NCBI GenBank assembly: GCA_001556025.1
Contig: LSIB01000008.1
Span: 48,134 to 112,133 of the forward strand
DNA length: 64,000 nucleotides
Reading direction: 5' to 3'
DNA from: Rhizobiales bacterium CCH3-A5
GTDB lineage: Bacteria > Pseudomonadota > Alphaproteobacteria > Rhizobiales > Beijerinckiaceae
This document shows, in pieces, positions 9,427 through 18,730 of this stretch. The notes below the pieces were generated by a model, which worked only from the letters and a program-made list of their open reading frames with translations, searched no databases and was not told where the DNA came from. The position numbers were made by a program, and so were the translations under genes. Numbering within the stretch: position 1 is the stretch's first letter; every line of letters begins with the position of its first letter.

Positions 9427-10818
9427 ATGTTCACCGACGCTTACGGAAACGCCACCAGCCTGAACTGCGAGATCGCCGTCGGCCATTGGAACGAGACCGT
9501 GGAGGCGATTCTGGCGCACGCCCGCAGCGCACCCGACGAACTGGGCAAGACGCTGGCCGCCGACCCGCTGTTCGCTCAGGGTCACGCCACCAAGGGCATC
9601 CTGCTGCTGACGCTGGCGCGGGCCGAATTGGTAGGGCAGGCCCGCCTTTGCCTCGACACCGCCCGCACCGCCGCGGCCGCCCGCCCGACGCCGGAGCGTG
9701 AGCGCCGATACATCTCGGCCCTTCAGCTCTGGCTCGATGGCGAGCCGGCGCGCGCGGCCGACGTCTTCGAGGTCGTGCTGTCGGATTGCCCGCGCGACGT
9801 GCTCGCCTTCAAGCTCGTGCAGGCAATCCGCTTCATGATCGGCGACATTCGCGGCATGGCGCGCGCCGGCGCGACGACGCTTGCGACCTTTTCCGAGCGC
9901 AGCGCCACCTCCGGCTATGTCCGGGGTTGCCAGGCCTTCGCGCTCGAGGAACTCGGCCATCTCGGCGAGGCCGAGGCGATGGGTCGCGAGGCCGTTGAGC
10001 TTGCGCCGCGCGACGCCTGGGGCCGCCATGCCGTGGCCCATTGCTTCGAGATGACCGGCCGCGCCAGCGACGGCGTCGCCTGGCTCGGCCAGTCTCAGGA
10101 ATGGGAGCATTGCAGCAATTTCGGCTTCCATCTGCACTGGCATATGGCGCTGTTCCAGCTCGAACTCGGCGAGATCGACGCCGTGCTCGATCTCTACGAC
10201 ACCGCCGTGCGCGCCGCGCCGACGGATGATTTCCGCGACCTCGCCAACGCGGCCTCGCTGCTCCAGCGCCTCGAACTCGAAGGCGTCGATGTCGGCTCGC
10301 GCTGGGAGGAACTGGCGCTGATCGCGCAGGGCCGCGTCAACGACCGCCGGCTCGTGTTCGCCGATCTGCACTATATGCTGGCGCTGCTCGGCGCGGGCCG
10401 CGCGGATGCCGCAGCGACCGTCGCCGAAAACCTCGTCCGCGATTCGCGCGAGGGCCACTCGCATGATTCCCGCGTCGCCGGCGAGACTGGGGCCGCGACC
10501 GCGCAGGGCATCATCGCCTTCCGCCGGGGCGATTATGCCGAGGCGGCGCGCCTCCTGCGTCTGGCCGCACCCCACCGCATCGGCGCCGGCGGCTCGAATG
10601 CCCAGCGCGACGTCTTCGAGCAGATCGCGCTTGAGAGTCTGGTCCGGGCCGGCGATTTCGCGCAGGCCGAGACGCTGCTCGGCCAGCGGCTCGCCGCCCG
10701 CGGCGGGCGCAACCGCTTCGCCGCGCGAAGGCTCGGGCGGATCGCGTCGGGCCGGGAAGCGAGCGCGCGGCTTGGCGCACTGCTGGTTGTGGCCAGCGAG
10801 CCGGCGACGCATCACTGA
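9427..10818 (+). CDS. TPR-repeat protein, TTC38-like
   Basis: 463-residue soluble protein composed of helical tetratricopeptide-like repeats throughout, for example Leu-Glu-Glu-Leu-Gly-His-Leu-Gly-Glu-Ala-Glu-Ala near residue 175 and Ala-Phe-Arg-Arg-Gly-Asp-Tyr-Ala-Glu-Ala near residue 362. Central segments rich in His and Trp (Gly-Arg-His-Ala-Val-Ala-His and Phe-His-Leu-His-Trp-His) are characteristic of the TTC38 family shared between bacteria and animals, whose function is unknown. ATG 9427 is chosen; TTG 9424 lies just before. The stop is five bases from the end of the convergent membrane-protein gene. Confidence 0.8.
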   Translation: MFTDAYGNATSLNCEIAVGHWNETVEAILAHARSAPDELGKTLAADPLFAQGHATKGILLLTLARAELVGQARLCLDTARTAAAARPTPERERRYISALQLWLDGEPARAADVFEVVLSDCPRDVLAFKLVQAIRFMIGDIRGMARAGATTLATFSERSATSGYVRGCQAFALEELGHLGEAEAMGREAVELAPRDAWGRHAVAHCFEMTGRASDGVAWLGQSQEWEHCSNFGFHLHWHMALFQLELGEIDAVLDLYDTAVRAAPTDDFRDLANAASLLQRLELEGVDVGSRWEELALIAQGRVNDRRLVFADLHYMLALLGAGRADAAATVAENLVRDSREGHSHDSRVAGETGAATAQGIIAFRRGDYAEAARLLRLAAPHRIGAGGSNAQRDVFEQIALESLVRAGDFAQAETLLGQRLAARGGRNRFAARRLGRIASGREASARLGALLVVASEPATHH

Positions 10819-10823
10819 TGCCG

Positions 10824-11342
10824 TCAGGCGCGCTTTGCGCGCGGCCGACGCGGCTTCGGCGCGGCTTGCGCCGTCTCGTTCTTCTCGTCGCGGTCCGGCG
10901 GCAGCGCCGCCGTGGCATTCTGGCTGAGCTTCTGAAACAGGCCGAGACCGACCATCGCAAGCACGCCGAGGAGCCCGAGCAGGGCCGGGTAGATCACCTC
11001 CGACATTGTCCCGCGCGACGCCTTGGTGATCAACACCAGCGACTCCAGACTGAGCGCGATGATGATGATCGTCATGAATTTAGTCAACGAGCCGCGCGCC
11101 TCGGCCGGGCTGCGCAGCTCGCGGTCGGCGAGGACCTCCTCCTCGAACAAGAATTTGCCGACATCGGCGACTGCGACCGCGATGATGATCAGCCCGATTC
11201 CGTCCAGCATCGTCTCCAGTGCGCCTTCGCCGGTCCAGAAGCCGGTCGCGGTGCGCCAGATCGCGATGCCGATCAGTAGGATCGCCGCGCCGAGCAGCGC
11301 CCCGGCGATGGCAGTGTAGAGGATGCGGCCGAACAGGTTCAT
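10824..11342 (-). CDS. Four-helix membrane protein of unknown function
   Basis: 172-residue protein with about four hydrophobic segments: two in the first 85 residues (the second spanning Gly-Leu-Ile-Ile-Ile-Ala-Val-Ala-Val), then an acidic loop with Phe-Glu-Glu-Glu, a third segment, and a fourth before a positively charged, proline- and arginine-rich tail. I do not recognise a catalytic motif. The open frame extends to 11444, but ATG 11342 starts directly before the first membrane segment and is preferred. It is convergent with the TPR gene. An inner-membrane location is the only supported statement. Confidence 0.7.
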   Translation of the reverse strand: MNLFGRILYTAIAGALLGAAILLIGIAIWRTATGFWTGEGALETMLDGIGLIIIAVAVADVGKFLFEEEVLADRELRSPAEARGSLTKFMTIIIIALSLESLVLITKASRGTMSEVIYPALLGLLGVLAMVGLGLFQKLSQNATAALPPDRDEKNETAQAAPKPRRPRAKRA

Positions 11343-11551
11343 GGCTGTGGGCTCGAAGTGGGGAGAGGGCAGGGTGGCATAGTCGCCGCGTTGCAGCACG
11401 CCCGAAACCTGCGCGCCGGCACGGGGTTCCACTGCGCATATCACGGCGGCTCAAGCACCTGTGAAGCGCCGTTGGTGGACGTGTCTGGACCGGCGCGCCG
11501 GCTTTCGGCACGCTCGGGTTGGAGTCAGCAGCGTCTGCGGGAATATCCATC

Positions 11552-12028
11552 ATGCGCGTTTCGATACGATCGTTCTTACATCGCCTGATGCTTGCTCTGT
11601 CGATCGTGGTGGGAGCGGCCGCCAGCGCCGCCTTCGGCGGCGAGATCAACGATGTCGATGGACCTGCGATCAAGGGCTACGATCCGGTCGCCTATTTCAC
11701 GGCCGGCAAGCCGGTCGCAGGTTCTGCGCAGTTCACGACGCTCTACAAGGGCGCGACCTTCCGCTTCGCTTCGGCCGCCAATCGCGACGCCTTCGCCGCC
11801 GCGCCGGAGAAGTACGCGCCGCAATATGGCGGCTTCTGCGCCTATGGCGCGGCCGGCGGCTACAAGGCTGTGATCGACCCGGCCGCCTGGACGATCACCG
11901 ACGGCAAGCTCTACCTGAACTACAGCACCCGGGTTCAGCGGAGCTGGAACCAGGATCAGGCGGGCTATATCGCCAAGGCCGACAGGAATTGGCCGAGCGT
12001 TGCGACGCAGGACAAGGTCAACCGCTGA
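11552..12028 (+). CDS. Exported YHS-domain protein
   Basis: 158-residue protein with an N-terminal signal peptide (Arg-rich start, hydrophobic core, cleavage likely after Ala-Phe-Gly-Gly or nearby) and one YHS domain: Lys-Gly-Tyr-Asp-Pro-Val-Ala-Tyr-Phe near residue 44 and Tyr-Gly-Gly-Phe-Cys-Ala-Tyr-Gly near residue 92. Exported proteins of this type are common in Proteobacteria and are suspected of metal or redox roles; no reaction is established. ATG 11552 is preferred over an upstream in-frame TTG at 11519 because it gives a proper signal peptide. The neighbours oxyR and katA make an oxidative-stress link possible but unproven. Confidence 0.82.
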   Translation: MRVSIRSFLHRLMLALSIVVGAAASAAFGGEINDVDGPAIKGYDPVAYFTAGKPVAGSAQFTTLYKGATFRFASAANRDAFAAAPEKYAPQYGGFCAYGAAGGYKAVIDPAAWTITDGKLYLNYSTRVQRSWNQDQAGYIAKADRNWPSVATQDKVNR

Positions 12029-12056
12029 GGCGGGCTGGCGAGGCGCAAGGGCCGGC

Positions 12057-13004
12057 TCAGGGCAGGCTGACGAGCCGCGCTTCGGCGGCGTAGCTCCGTT
12101 CCCCGCTCGCGACGATCCCGTCGGCGACCTCCCGGATGATTGCCGCCAGCGCCGCGAAATCGCGCCGACGCGGCGATGTCCTGCGCCAGACCAGCCCGAT
12201 CGCGCGGCTGGGCTCAGGCTTGGCGAAACGGAACAGCTTCACCGGCATGTCCGGCCGCCATTCCACGGCCAGCGCCATCGCCGGCATCAGCGTCGTCCCG
12301 AAGCCGTTGGCGACCATCTGCATAATGGTGGACAGGCTGGACGCGCCATATTGCCGGCGCGATTCCAGCCGCGTCGTGCCGCAGACGCTGAGCGCCTGGT
12401 CGCGCAGGCAATGGCCCTCTTCGAGCAGCAGCAGGTTGTCGCCCGAAAGCGCCGCCTGCGGCTCGAACGCGCCGCCGCCGTCGCCATGCGCCGGTACTGC
12501 CAGTAGGAAGGGGTCGTCGAACAGCGCCAGCGTTTCCAGCCCAGCGCGCTCCACGGGCAGCGACAGCAGCGCGACGTCGAGCCGGCCTTCCGCCAAATCC
12601 TCCAAGAGCGTCGCGGTCTGCGTTTCGCGGAGACGCAGCTCCAGCGCCGGATAGCGCTTCTGCAGCAGCGGCAGCGTCGCCGGCAGCAGATAGGGCGCGA
12701 TCGAGGGGATCACGCCGAGATCGAGCGGTCCGCTGAGCAGGTTGGGGCGGTGCCTCGCATGATCGACGAGGTCGTTGGTCTCGATCAGGATGCGGCGCGC
12801 CCGCTCGGCGACCTCGACGCCCGTCTCGGTCAGGCCGATCGCGCCGCGCCGCCGCTCGACGAGCTGGCAGCCGAGCTGCAGTTCGAGTTCCTGGATCTGG
12901 AGCGAGAGCGCCGGCTGGCTGATATGGCACTCCTCGGCCGCCTTGCCGAAATGGCGGTGCCGCGCCACGGCGGCGAAATAGCGGAGCTGTTTCAGGGTGA
13001 TCAT
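12057..13004 (-). CDS. oxyR: Hydrogen-peroxide-sensing LysR regulator OxyR
   Basis: 315-residue LysR protein: helix-turn-helix in the first 60 residues and a regulatory domain. The redox pair is present: Cys199 in Glu-Gly-His-Cys-Leu-Arg-Asp and Cys208 in Ser-Val-Cys-Gly-Thr, at exactly the positions used by Escherichia coli OxyR, which forms a disulfide with peroxide and activates catalase and peroxidase genes. It is divergent from katA with 132 bases between the two start codons, the standard regulator-target arrangement. Start ATG 13004 fits the family N-terminus (Leu-Arg-Tyr-Phe). Confidence 0.95.
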   Translation of the reverse strand: MITLKQLRYFAAVARHRHFGKAAEECHISQPALSLQIQELELQLGCQLVERRRGAIGLTETGVEVAERARRILIETNDLVDHARHRPNLLSGPLDLGVIPSIAPYLLPATLPLLQKRYPALELRLRETQTATLLEDLAEGRLDVALLSLPVERAGLETLALFDDPFLLAVPAHGDGGGAFEPQAALSGDNLLLLEEGHCLRDQALSVCGTTRLESRRQYGASSLSTIMQMVANGFGTTLMPAMALAVEWRPDMPVKLFRFAKPEPSRAIGLVWRRTSPRRRDFAALAAIIREVADGIVASGERSYAAEARLVSLP

Positions 13005-13012
13005 GGCGATTT

Positions 13013-13073
13013 GATAAACTTATCGAAAGCGCGCGTAAACGGTATTGGACATCATCGTCACAAAGCGATGTTA
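13013..13073 (+). promoter_or_regulatory. Candidate OxyR site and katA promoter
   Basis: Between oxyR and katA, GATAAACTTATC at 13013-13024 is a perfect GATAA/TTATC inverted repeat, the size expected for a LysR or OxyR half-site set. Twenty bases on, TTGGAC (13045-13050), a 17-base spacer and ATGTTA (13068-13073) form a plausible sigma70-type promoter toward katA. The palindrome just upstream of the -35 box fits activation by OxyR. Assignment rests on position and pattern only. Confidence 0.5.
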
Positions 13074-13136
13074 GTTTCTCCAATTCCAGTTCAGGCAGGG
13101 GCGCGTGTCGCGTCTGCGATCCAGCGGAGGACTACA

Positions 13137-14636
13137 ATGTCGAAGATCATGACAACCACGGCCGGCGCGCCGATCCCCGACAACCAGAACTCCCTGACGG
13201 CGGGCGAGCGCGGCCCGGTCCTGCTCCAGGACTACCAGCTGCTGGAGAAGCTCGCCCACCAGAACCGCGAGCGCATCCCCGAGCGCGCCGTCCACGCCAA
13301 GGGCTGGGGCGCGCATGGCACGCTGACCATCACCGGCGACATCACGAAATACACCAAGGCCAAGGTCTTCAAGCCCGGCTCGCAGACGCCGATGATCGCG
13401 CGCTTCTCGACGGTGGCCGGCGAGATGGGCGCGGCCGACGCCGAGCGCGACGTGCGCGGCTTTTCGCTGAAATTCTACACGGAGGAAGGTAACTGGGACA
13501 TGGTCGGCAACAACACGCCGGTCTTCTTCGTCCGCGACCCGGTCAAGTTCCCCGACTTCATCCACACCCAGAAGCGCCACCCCAAAACCAATCTGCGCTC
13601 GCCGACCGCGATGTGGGATTTCTGGTCGTTGAGCCCTGAGAGCCTGCACCAGGTCACCATCCTGATGTCGGATCGCGGCCTGCCGACCGATGTGCGCCAC
13701 ATCAACGGCTACGGCTCGCACACCTTCTCGCTCTGGAACGATGCAGGCGAGCGCTACTGGGTCAAGTTCCACTTCAAGACCATGCAGGGACACAAGCACT
13801 GGACCAATGACGAGGCCGCCGTCGTCGTCGGCAAGACCCGCGAATCGACCCAGGAAGATTTGTTCAACGCCATCGAGAAGGGCGATTTTCCGAAGTGGAA
13901 GATGCAGGTCCAGATCATGCCGGAGCTGGACGCCGAGAAGACCCCCTATAACCCCTTCGACCTGACCAAGGTCTGGCCGCATGCCGACTATCCGCTGATC
14001 GACGTCGGCATCGTCGAGCTCAACCGCAACGCCGAGAACTATTTCGCCGAGATCGAGAACGCGGCCTATTCGCCGTCCAACATCGTGCCCGGCATCGGCT
14101 TCTCGCCCGACAAGATGCTGCAGGCCCGCGTCTTTTCCTATGCCGACGCCCATCGCCACCGGCTCGGCACGCATTACGAGAACATACCCGTAAACCAGCC
14201 CAGGAGTCCGGTCGCGCATTACCACCGCGACGGCCAGATGAACACCTATGGCGGCATCCGCACCGGCAATCCGGACGTCTATTACGAGCCGAACTCCTTC
14301 GGCGGGCCGGTCGAGGCGCCGTCCGCCAAGGAGCCGCCGCTGCGCATCTCGGGCGATGCCGCGCGCTACAACCACCGCATCGGCAATGACGATTATTCGC
14401 AGCCGCGCGCGCTGTTCAACCTGTTCGACCAGGGCCAGAAGGAGCGCCTGTTCTCCAACATCGCGGCCGCGATGGGCGGCATTCCGCGCGAGATCGAGGA
14501 GCGCCAGTTGGCGCATTTCGACAAGGTGCATCCCGACTACGGCAATGGCGTGCGCCGCGCGCTGGCCAAGGCTGACGGCCGCGAGCGCCCTGGCATCTCG
14601 GTGACGCCGGAGACCCCTCAGCAGGCCGCCGAGTAA
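13137..14636 (+). CDS. katA: Monofunctional heme catalase
   Basis: 499-residue small-subunit catalase that dismutates hydrogen peroxide. Catalytic His53 (Arg-Ala-Val-His-Ala-Lys-Gly), Asn126 ([11 protein letters not shown]) and the heme-ligand Tyr335 ([10 protein letters not shown]) are all present, and length fits clade 3. The frame is open from 12750, but ATG 13137 gives the usual N-terminus and is preceded by GGAGG at 13126-13130, so the upstream part is overlap with oxyR. Divergent from oxyR; followed by a strong terminator. Confidence 0.97.
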   Translation: MSKIMTTTAGAPIPDNQNSLTAGERGPVLLQDYQLLEKLAHQNRERIPERAVHAKGWGAHGTLTITGDITKYTKAKVFKPGSQTPMIARFSTVAGEMGAADAERDVRGFSLKFYTEEGNWDMVGNNTPVFFVRDPVKFPDFIHTQKRHPKTNLRSPTAMWDFWSLSPESLHQVTILMSDRGLPTDVRHINGYGSHTFSLWNDAGERYWVKFHFKTMQGHKHWTNDEAAVVVGKTRESTQEDLFNAIEKGDFPKWKMQVQIMPELDAEKTPYNPFDLTKVWPHADYPLIDVGIVELNRNAENYFAEIENAAYSPSNIVPGIGFSPDKMLQARVFSYADAHRHRLGTHYENIPVNQPRSPVAHYHRDGQMNTYGGIRTGNPDVYYEPNSFGGPVEAPSAKEPPLRISGDAARYNHRIGNDDYSQPRALFNLFDQGQKERLFSNIAAAMGGIPREIEERQLAHFDKVHPDYGNGVRRALAKADGRERPGISVTPETPQQAAE

Positions 14637-14661
14637 GGCTGCGCTGCCCGAAACGTAAGTA

Positions 14662-14689
14662 CCCGCCTGCTTCCGCAGGCGGGTTTTTT
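14662..14689 (+). terminator. Rho-independent terminator after katA
   Basis: Perfect nine-base stem CCCGCCTGC (14662-14670) and GCAGGCGGG (14675-14683) around a TTCC loop, followed by six T residues at 14684-14689, 25 bases after the katA stop. This is a textbook intrinsic terminator on the plus strand. Confidence 0.95.
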
Positions 14690-14728
14690 GTTGGTTGCCG
14701 CCAACCGCCCTCTTGCTGATGGACTGCC

Positions 14729-15877
14729 TCAGGCGGTTGCGACCCGCTGCATGAACTGGTGGACCGCAGTCTCCAGCTTCTCGGCCTTGTTCGCAAGCGT
14801 CTCGGTCGAGCCCAGAACGTCGCCCGCGACCTCGTGGGTGCGCGTCGCCGAATCGCGGATGGTCGAGGTCGTCTGGGCGAGATAGGCGGTGCCGGTCGCG
14901 ACCTCGCCGATGCTGCGGCTGATCACATAGGTCATCTGGCCCTGCTCCTCGAGCGCCGCCGCGATCCCGACCGTGCGCTCGTCCATCTGCAGCATCCCTG
15001 CCGAGAGGCTGCGGATGTTCGTTACGGCCTGGGTCGTCGCCTGCTTGATCTCGGCGATCTGGGCGGCGATGTCCTGGGTGGCGATCGCGGTCTGGTGCGA
15101 CAGCGTCTTGACCTCGGCGGCGACGACCGCGAAGCCCCGGCCGGCGTCGCCGGCGCGCGCTGCCTCGATGGTGGCGTTGAGCGCCAGCAGATTGGTCTGC
15201 TCGGCGATGCCGCGGATCAGCGCGACGATGCCGTCGATCTTCCGCACCGAAAGGTCGAGCTTGTCGACGGTGACGTTTGTCGCCTGCGTGCTGTCGTTCA
15301 TCTCGGCGACGAGGGTTTGCGTCGTCACGAGCTGGCGGTCGATCGCGCCGATCGCCGAGGAGAGCTGCTCGGTCGCGGCGGCGACATCGGCGACGTTGCG
15401 CGACGACTCCTCCGAGGTGGCCGCGACCGCGATGACCTCGTCATTGGCCGTGTCGGCGATCGAGGCGAGTTCGCCCGCCGTCTGCTTGAGATGGCGGATC
15501 GAATCGAGCACGCCGTCCAGCGTGTCGAGAAATTCGGTGTCGAAGGATGTGATGATCTCCTGAAGCTGCTTGCGCCGTTCCGCCTCACGCCGGGCGAGGT
15601 CGTCGGCGAGTGTCGCGGCCTCGTCGGCTGCGCCACCGGCCGGTGTGTCCGCTGTCGCGGCGGGCGCGCGCCGCTCCGAGCGGTTCGCGACAATGGCGGC
15701 GATGCTGAAGAGCGCCGTCGCCAGCGCGCTGCCCGGGAGGATGGCGGGAAACGGTGTGATGGCCGCGACCGCTGTCGCTGCGGCGCAGGCCAGCGTGCAT
15801 CCCGACAGCACGAATGCGGCCAGCGCCCGGCTGCGCCCGGCTATGTCGTTGGTCGTCGTCACACTGTTCGAGTTCAT
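14729..15877 (-). CDS. Methyl-accepting chemotaxis protein without a periplasmic sensor
   Basis: 382-residue receptor. Two adjacent hydrophobic segments (about residues 18-65) anchor it with only a few residues between them, so no periplasmic ligand domain exists. The rest is a long coiled coil containing the signalling hairpin, [12 protein letters not shown] followed by Ile-Glu-Ala-Ala-Arg-Ala-Gly, which contacts CheA and CheW. It would sense a cytoplasmic or membrane cue. No che genes are nearby. The gene is convergent with katA and read toward the katA terminator. Confidence 0.9.
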   Translation of the reverse strand: MNSNSVTTTNDIAGRSRALAAFVLSGCTLACAAATAVAAITPFPAILPGSALATALFSIAAIVANRSERRAPAATADTPAGGAADEAATLADDLARREAERRKQLQEIITSFDTEFLDTLDGVLDSIRHLKQTAGELASIADTANDEVIAVAATSEESSRNVADVAAATEQLSSAIGAIDRQLVTTQTLVAEMNDSTQATNVTVDKLDLSVRKIDGIVALIRGIAEQTNLLALNATIEAARAGDAGRGFAVVAAEVKTLSHQTAIATQDIAAQIAEIKQATTQAVTNIRSLSAGMLQMDERTVGIAAALEEQGQMTYVISRSIGEVATGTAYLAQTTSTIRDSATRTHEVAGDVLGSTETLANKAEKLETAVHQFMQRVATA

Positions 15878-15991
15878 GCCGCTGCCGTTTCGAAGGGCCG
15901 GTTAGCGCAGGCTCTGCGCGTCGCGACGCCGACGATTCCCCAGTCGACAGTCAATCGAAGTGGGGTGAAATTTCCTTTAATGGTTCTGGCG

Positions 15992-16035
15992 GGACAGCCG
16001 CCCTCGGCCGCGGCAACGCGGCGGAGGGCGGGTCC
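15992..16035. other. GC-rich hairpin downstream of the oxoamine synthase gene
   Basis: CCGCCCTC (15998-16005) pairs with GAGGGCGG (16024-16031); GGAC/GTCC extend it outward and CCGC/GCGG extend it inside. It starts just past the stop of the minus-strand gene at 16040. No T-run follows on the minus strand, so it is a possible termination or 3-prime-stabilising structure rather than a clear intrinsic terminator. Confidence 0.45.
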
Positions 16036-16039
16036 GTGT

Positions 16040-17377
16040 TCAGGCGACGGCGCGCATCCGGGGCGCCTGCTCGCCCATGGTCGCGAGCTCGATCTCGGCC
16101 TCCAGCCGCGCCGCCTTGATGCGGGCGACCGCGTCGGTGACGTTCTGCGCCGAATGCTTGGCCATCACCTGCATCCGGAAGCGGGCCGCGCCCTTGCCGA
16201 CCGCGGGATATTCCACGAGGTTGCAGAGCAGGCCGAGCTCCGGCAGGCGCCGCGAGACGAGGCGGGCGAGCCCTTCGGTGCCCATCTTGACCGCCACGAT
16301 CGCCGATGGGTCGCCATAGTATTCGAGGCCGGCCTCGGTGAGCTGGCGGCGCAGCTCCAGCACATTGGTCATCAGCTCGTTGCGCAGCACCTTGCCCTCG
16401 GGCGAGTCGATGATCTCGAAGGCCTTGAGCACGATCGCGGCGTTCACCGGGGACATCGCGTTCGAGAAGGTGGCCGGGGCCGAATAGAAGCGCAGATACT
16501 CCTTGATGGCCCGGTCCTTGACCGCGACGAACCCGCCATTCGAGGCGAAGGTCTTGGAGAACGACCCCATCACGATGTCGACCTTGCCGATCATGTTCTG
16601 GATGCCGATATGGCCGCGCCCATCTTCGCCGAGCGCGCCGAGATCATGGGCGACGTCGACCATCAGCGTCGCGTTGAACTCGTTGCAGAGCTCCTGCATC
16701 GCCGCCAGGTCCGGCGTGTCGGAGTCCATCGAGAACAGGCCTTCCGTCACCACCATAATGCCGTTCTCGGTGTCGGTGGCGCGGATCTTCTCCAGCCAGC
16801 GGCGGCAATGGGCCATGTCGAGATGGCGAAACTGGTAGATGTTGCGGGTGGCGGCGTTTGCGCCTTCCTGCAGGCAGGTATGGGACAGCGTGTCCATGAC
16901 GATGTGGTCGGATGAGCGCACCAGACCCTTGATCACGCCAAAGCCCGCTCCCCAGCCGGTCGGGTAGAGCAGTGCGTCCTCCATGCCGAGGAACTCGGCG
17001 ATCTTGCGCTCCAGCGCGACCGAGGCCGTCGTGTTGCCGACCAGAGCCGGCGAGCCGGCGCTGTGGACGCCGTAGCGCTCGATCGCCTCCAGCGCGGTCG
17101 CCTTGATCACCGGGTTGGAGGACATGCTGAGATAGTCCTGCGAGGCGAAGTTGACGCCCTGCATCGCGATGCCGCGGTCGTCGGCGGCCGAAACCTCGGT
17201 GCGCGGCCCGAAATCCGTGGCGCGCGAGAACGGCCAGACGCCATTCTGCCGGCGCAGATTCTGCCATTTGAAGAAATTGCCGACGCGGCGCTCGAGATCG
17301 TTGCCCGCCGGAACCCGGAAATCGCGCATGCTGCCCGTCAGGGCGTCAGCAGGCACCTCATTATAGATCGTCTTCAT
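16040..17377 (-). CDS. Alpha-oxoamine synthase family PLP enzyme
   Basis: 445-residue fold-type I PLP enzyme of the group containing serine palmitoyltransferase, 8-amino-7-oxononanoate synthase, 5-aminolevulinate synthase and 2-amino-3-ketobutyrate ligase, which condense an amino acid with an acyl thioester. The PLP lysine is Lys275 in Gly-Ser-Phe-Ser-Lys-Thr-Phe; Asn-Phe-Ala-Ser-Gln-Asp-Tyr-Leu near residue 76 and Asp-Thr-Leu-Ser-His near 162 are family marks. The usual Asp-Glu-Ala-His is Asp-Val-Ala-His here. Start ATG 17377, with an in-frame alternative at 17392. No biotin, heme or threonine genes are adjacent; a sphingolipid-type reaction is possible but not shown. Confidence 0.8.
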   Translation of the reverse strand: MKTIYNEVPADALTGSMRDFRVPAGNDLERRVGNFFKWQNLRRQNGVWPFSRATDFGPRTEVSAADDRGIAMQGVNFASQDYLSMSSNPVIKATALEAIERYGVHSAGSPALVGNTTASVALERKIAEFLGMEDALLYPTGWGAGFGVIKGLVRSSDHIVMDTLSHTCLQEGANAATRNIYQFRHLDMAHCRRWLEKIRATDTENGIMVVTEGLFSMDSDTPDLAAMQELCNEFNATLMVDVAHDLGALGEDGRGHIGIQNMIGKVDIVMGSFSKTFASNGGFVAVKDRAIKEYLRFYSAPATFSNAMSPVNAAIVLKAFEIIDSPEGKVLRNELMTNVLELRRQLTEAGLEYYGDPSAIVAVKMGTEGLARLVSRRLPELGLLCNLVEYPAVGKGAARFRMQVMAKHSAQNVTDAVARIKAARLEAEIELATMGEQAPRMRAVA

Positions 17378-17679
17378 CACCCGACACCCCAACCGAACCT
17401 GTTGATCTGCGATCTTGTTCGTCGCTGGGACTGACCTTACGGGCGGTCATTTAAGATTGAGTTGAAAAGCCAAGTATTTCATTGTGTTAGCTGTAATTTA
17501 ACTGTGTCGCGCCGGGTGTGGTTACCAAAGAGTCGGTGTAATTCTGTTCCTCTTTGCGCGGATTCAACCTTGAGGATCATGAATCTGTTTCGAAGCCCGC
17601 GGGCACAATCAGGGCGTGCGTGACCAATCGTTGACTCTGTTTGGAATGGCGGCTCTTTGTCGCCCTGCGCGAGCCCGCC
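17378..17679. other. Gene-free 302-base stretch, relatively AT-rich
   Basis: This gap separates the oxoamine synthase start (minus strand) from the end of the Gfo/Idh/MocA gene (also minus). About 17440-17510 is clearly more AT-rich than its surroundings and is the likely promoter and regulatory region of the oxoamine synthase gene. I see no convincing open frame, RNA gene or terminator with a T-run in it. Confidence 0.4.
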
Positions 17680-18702
17680 CTACCGAACCGCGCCGGCCTT
17701 CCAGCCTGCCTTCGCCAGGATCGCGTCGATCGCCTGCTGCGAGGCCAGCGCTTCCTCGCCGGTGACGAGCGGGTCGCGGTCCTGGGCGAGCGCATCGAGG
17801 AAGTCGGCGATCAGCGCGCGATGCGCGTCATGGGGAAAATCCATGATGCCGGCGCCGCTGCCGGTCGCGCCCTCCGCCTCCACCGTCTCCAAGGCCCCAT
17901 CGAGGAACGATAGAGCCAGCCGCCCGCCGGCCAGCGCCGCATGGCCTTTGGTCCCGATGATCTCGATGCGCTCGGGGTGGCCGGGATAGGCCGCAGTCGT
18001 CGCGACCAGTGTGGCCGGTGCGCCATCGGCGGTATCCAGCAGCGCCGAGACATGGTCCTCACCCTCCATGGCATGCAGCGCCGTGGTGCGGGCCTGCGCC
18101 GCAACCACATGCGAGATGCCGACCAGCGAGCGGAACAGGTCGAGCGAATGGATCGCCTGCGTCATCAGCACGCCGCCGCCGTCGCGCGCCAGCGTGCCGC
18201 GCCCGGGCTCGTCGTAATAGGCCTGCGGCCGCCACCACGGCACATGCAGAAAGGCGGCCTCGATGCGGCCGAGTTCGCCGCCCTCGAGTGCAGCCTTCAG
18301 CCGGATGCTGCCGGGCCGGAAGCGATGCTGCAGCATGACGCCGAGCTTGCGGCCGGCCGCGCGCGCCGCAGCGACGAGGTCGGCCCCGCGCGCGCTGGTC
18401 AGTTCAAGCGGCTTTTCGACGAGCACATGCTTGCCGGCATCGAAGCATCGTCCGGCGATGTCGCGATGGCTCGATGGCGGCGTCAGCACGAGCACCGCCT
18501 CGACCGCCGGATCGGCCAGCGCGTGTGAGAGGTCGGTCGTAACGGGGAAGTGGAAGTCGCGCGCAAAGGCAGCCGCCCGCTCCGGCGAGCGGGTGACCGC
18601 ATGGCGGACGTCGGCACGGTCGGCGAGGTCGAGCAGGCTGCGGGCATGGGGCTGAACGGCCGCACCCAGCCCGACGATGGCGATGCCGATGCGGCTGCTC
18701 AT
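17680..18702 (-). CDS. Gfo/Idh/MocA-family oxidoreductase
   Basis: 340-residue NAD(P)-dependent dehydrogenase: N-terminal Rossmann fold (Val-Gly-Leu-Gly-Ala-Ala near residue 10), the family segment Val-Glu-Lys-Pro-Leu-Glu near residue 95 containing the catalytic lysine, and a C-terminal alpha/beta domain with a likely active-site His in Thr-Gln-Ala-Ile-His-Ser-Leu-Asp. Substrates in this family are usually sugars, cyclitols or related hydroxy compounds. It is the last gene of the operon that begins with the molybdenum hydroxylase at 25553, 28 bases after the TRAP large permease gene, so its substrate may be related to the imported compound. Confidence 0.87.
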   Translation of the reverse strand: MSSRIGIAIVGLGAAVQPHARSLLDLADRADVRHAVTRSPERAAAFARDFHFPVTTDLSHALADPAVEAVLVLTPPSSHRDIAGRCFDAGKHVLVEKPLELTSARGADLVAAARAAGRKLGVMLQHRFRPGSIRLKAALEGGELGRIEAAFLHVPWWRPQAYYDEPGRGTLARDGGGVLMTQAIHSLDLFRSLVGISHVVAAQARTTALHAMEGEDHVSALLDTADGAPATLVATTAAYPGHPERIEIIGTKGHAALAGGRLALSFLDGALETVEAEGATGSGAGIMDFPHDAHRALIADFLDALAQDRDPLVTGEEALASQQAIDAILAKAGWKAGAVR

Positions 18703-18730
18703 GAGGACACTCCGGTTCGTGGTCCGGAGC

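Noticed and set aside
12750..13136. Upstream extension of the katA frame into oxyR
   Set aside because: The family N-terminus, the ribosome site GGAGG and the promoter all point to ATG 13137.
14759..16915. Long plus-strand open frame of over 700 codons opposite the chemoreceptor and oxoamine synthase genes
   Set aside because: Both minus-strand genes have clear family motifs. The frame is Arg-, Asp- and Gly-rich, lacks any motif, and is the usual GC-rich antisense artefact.
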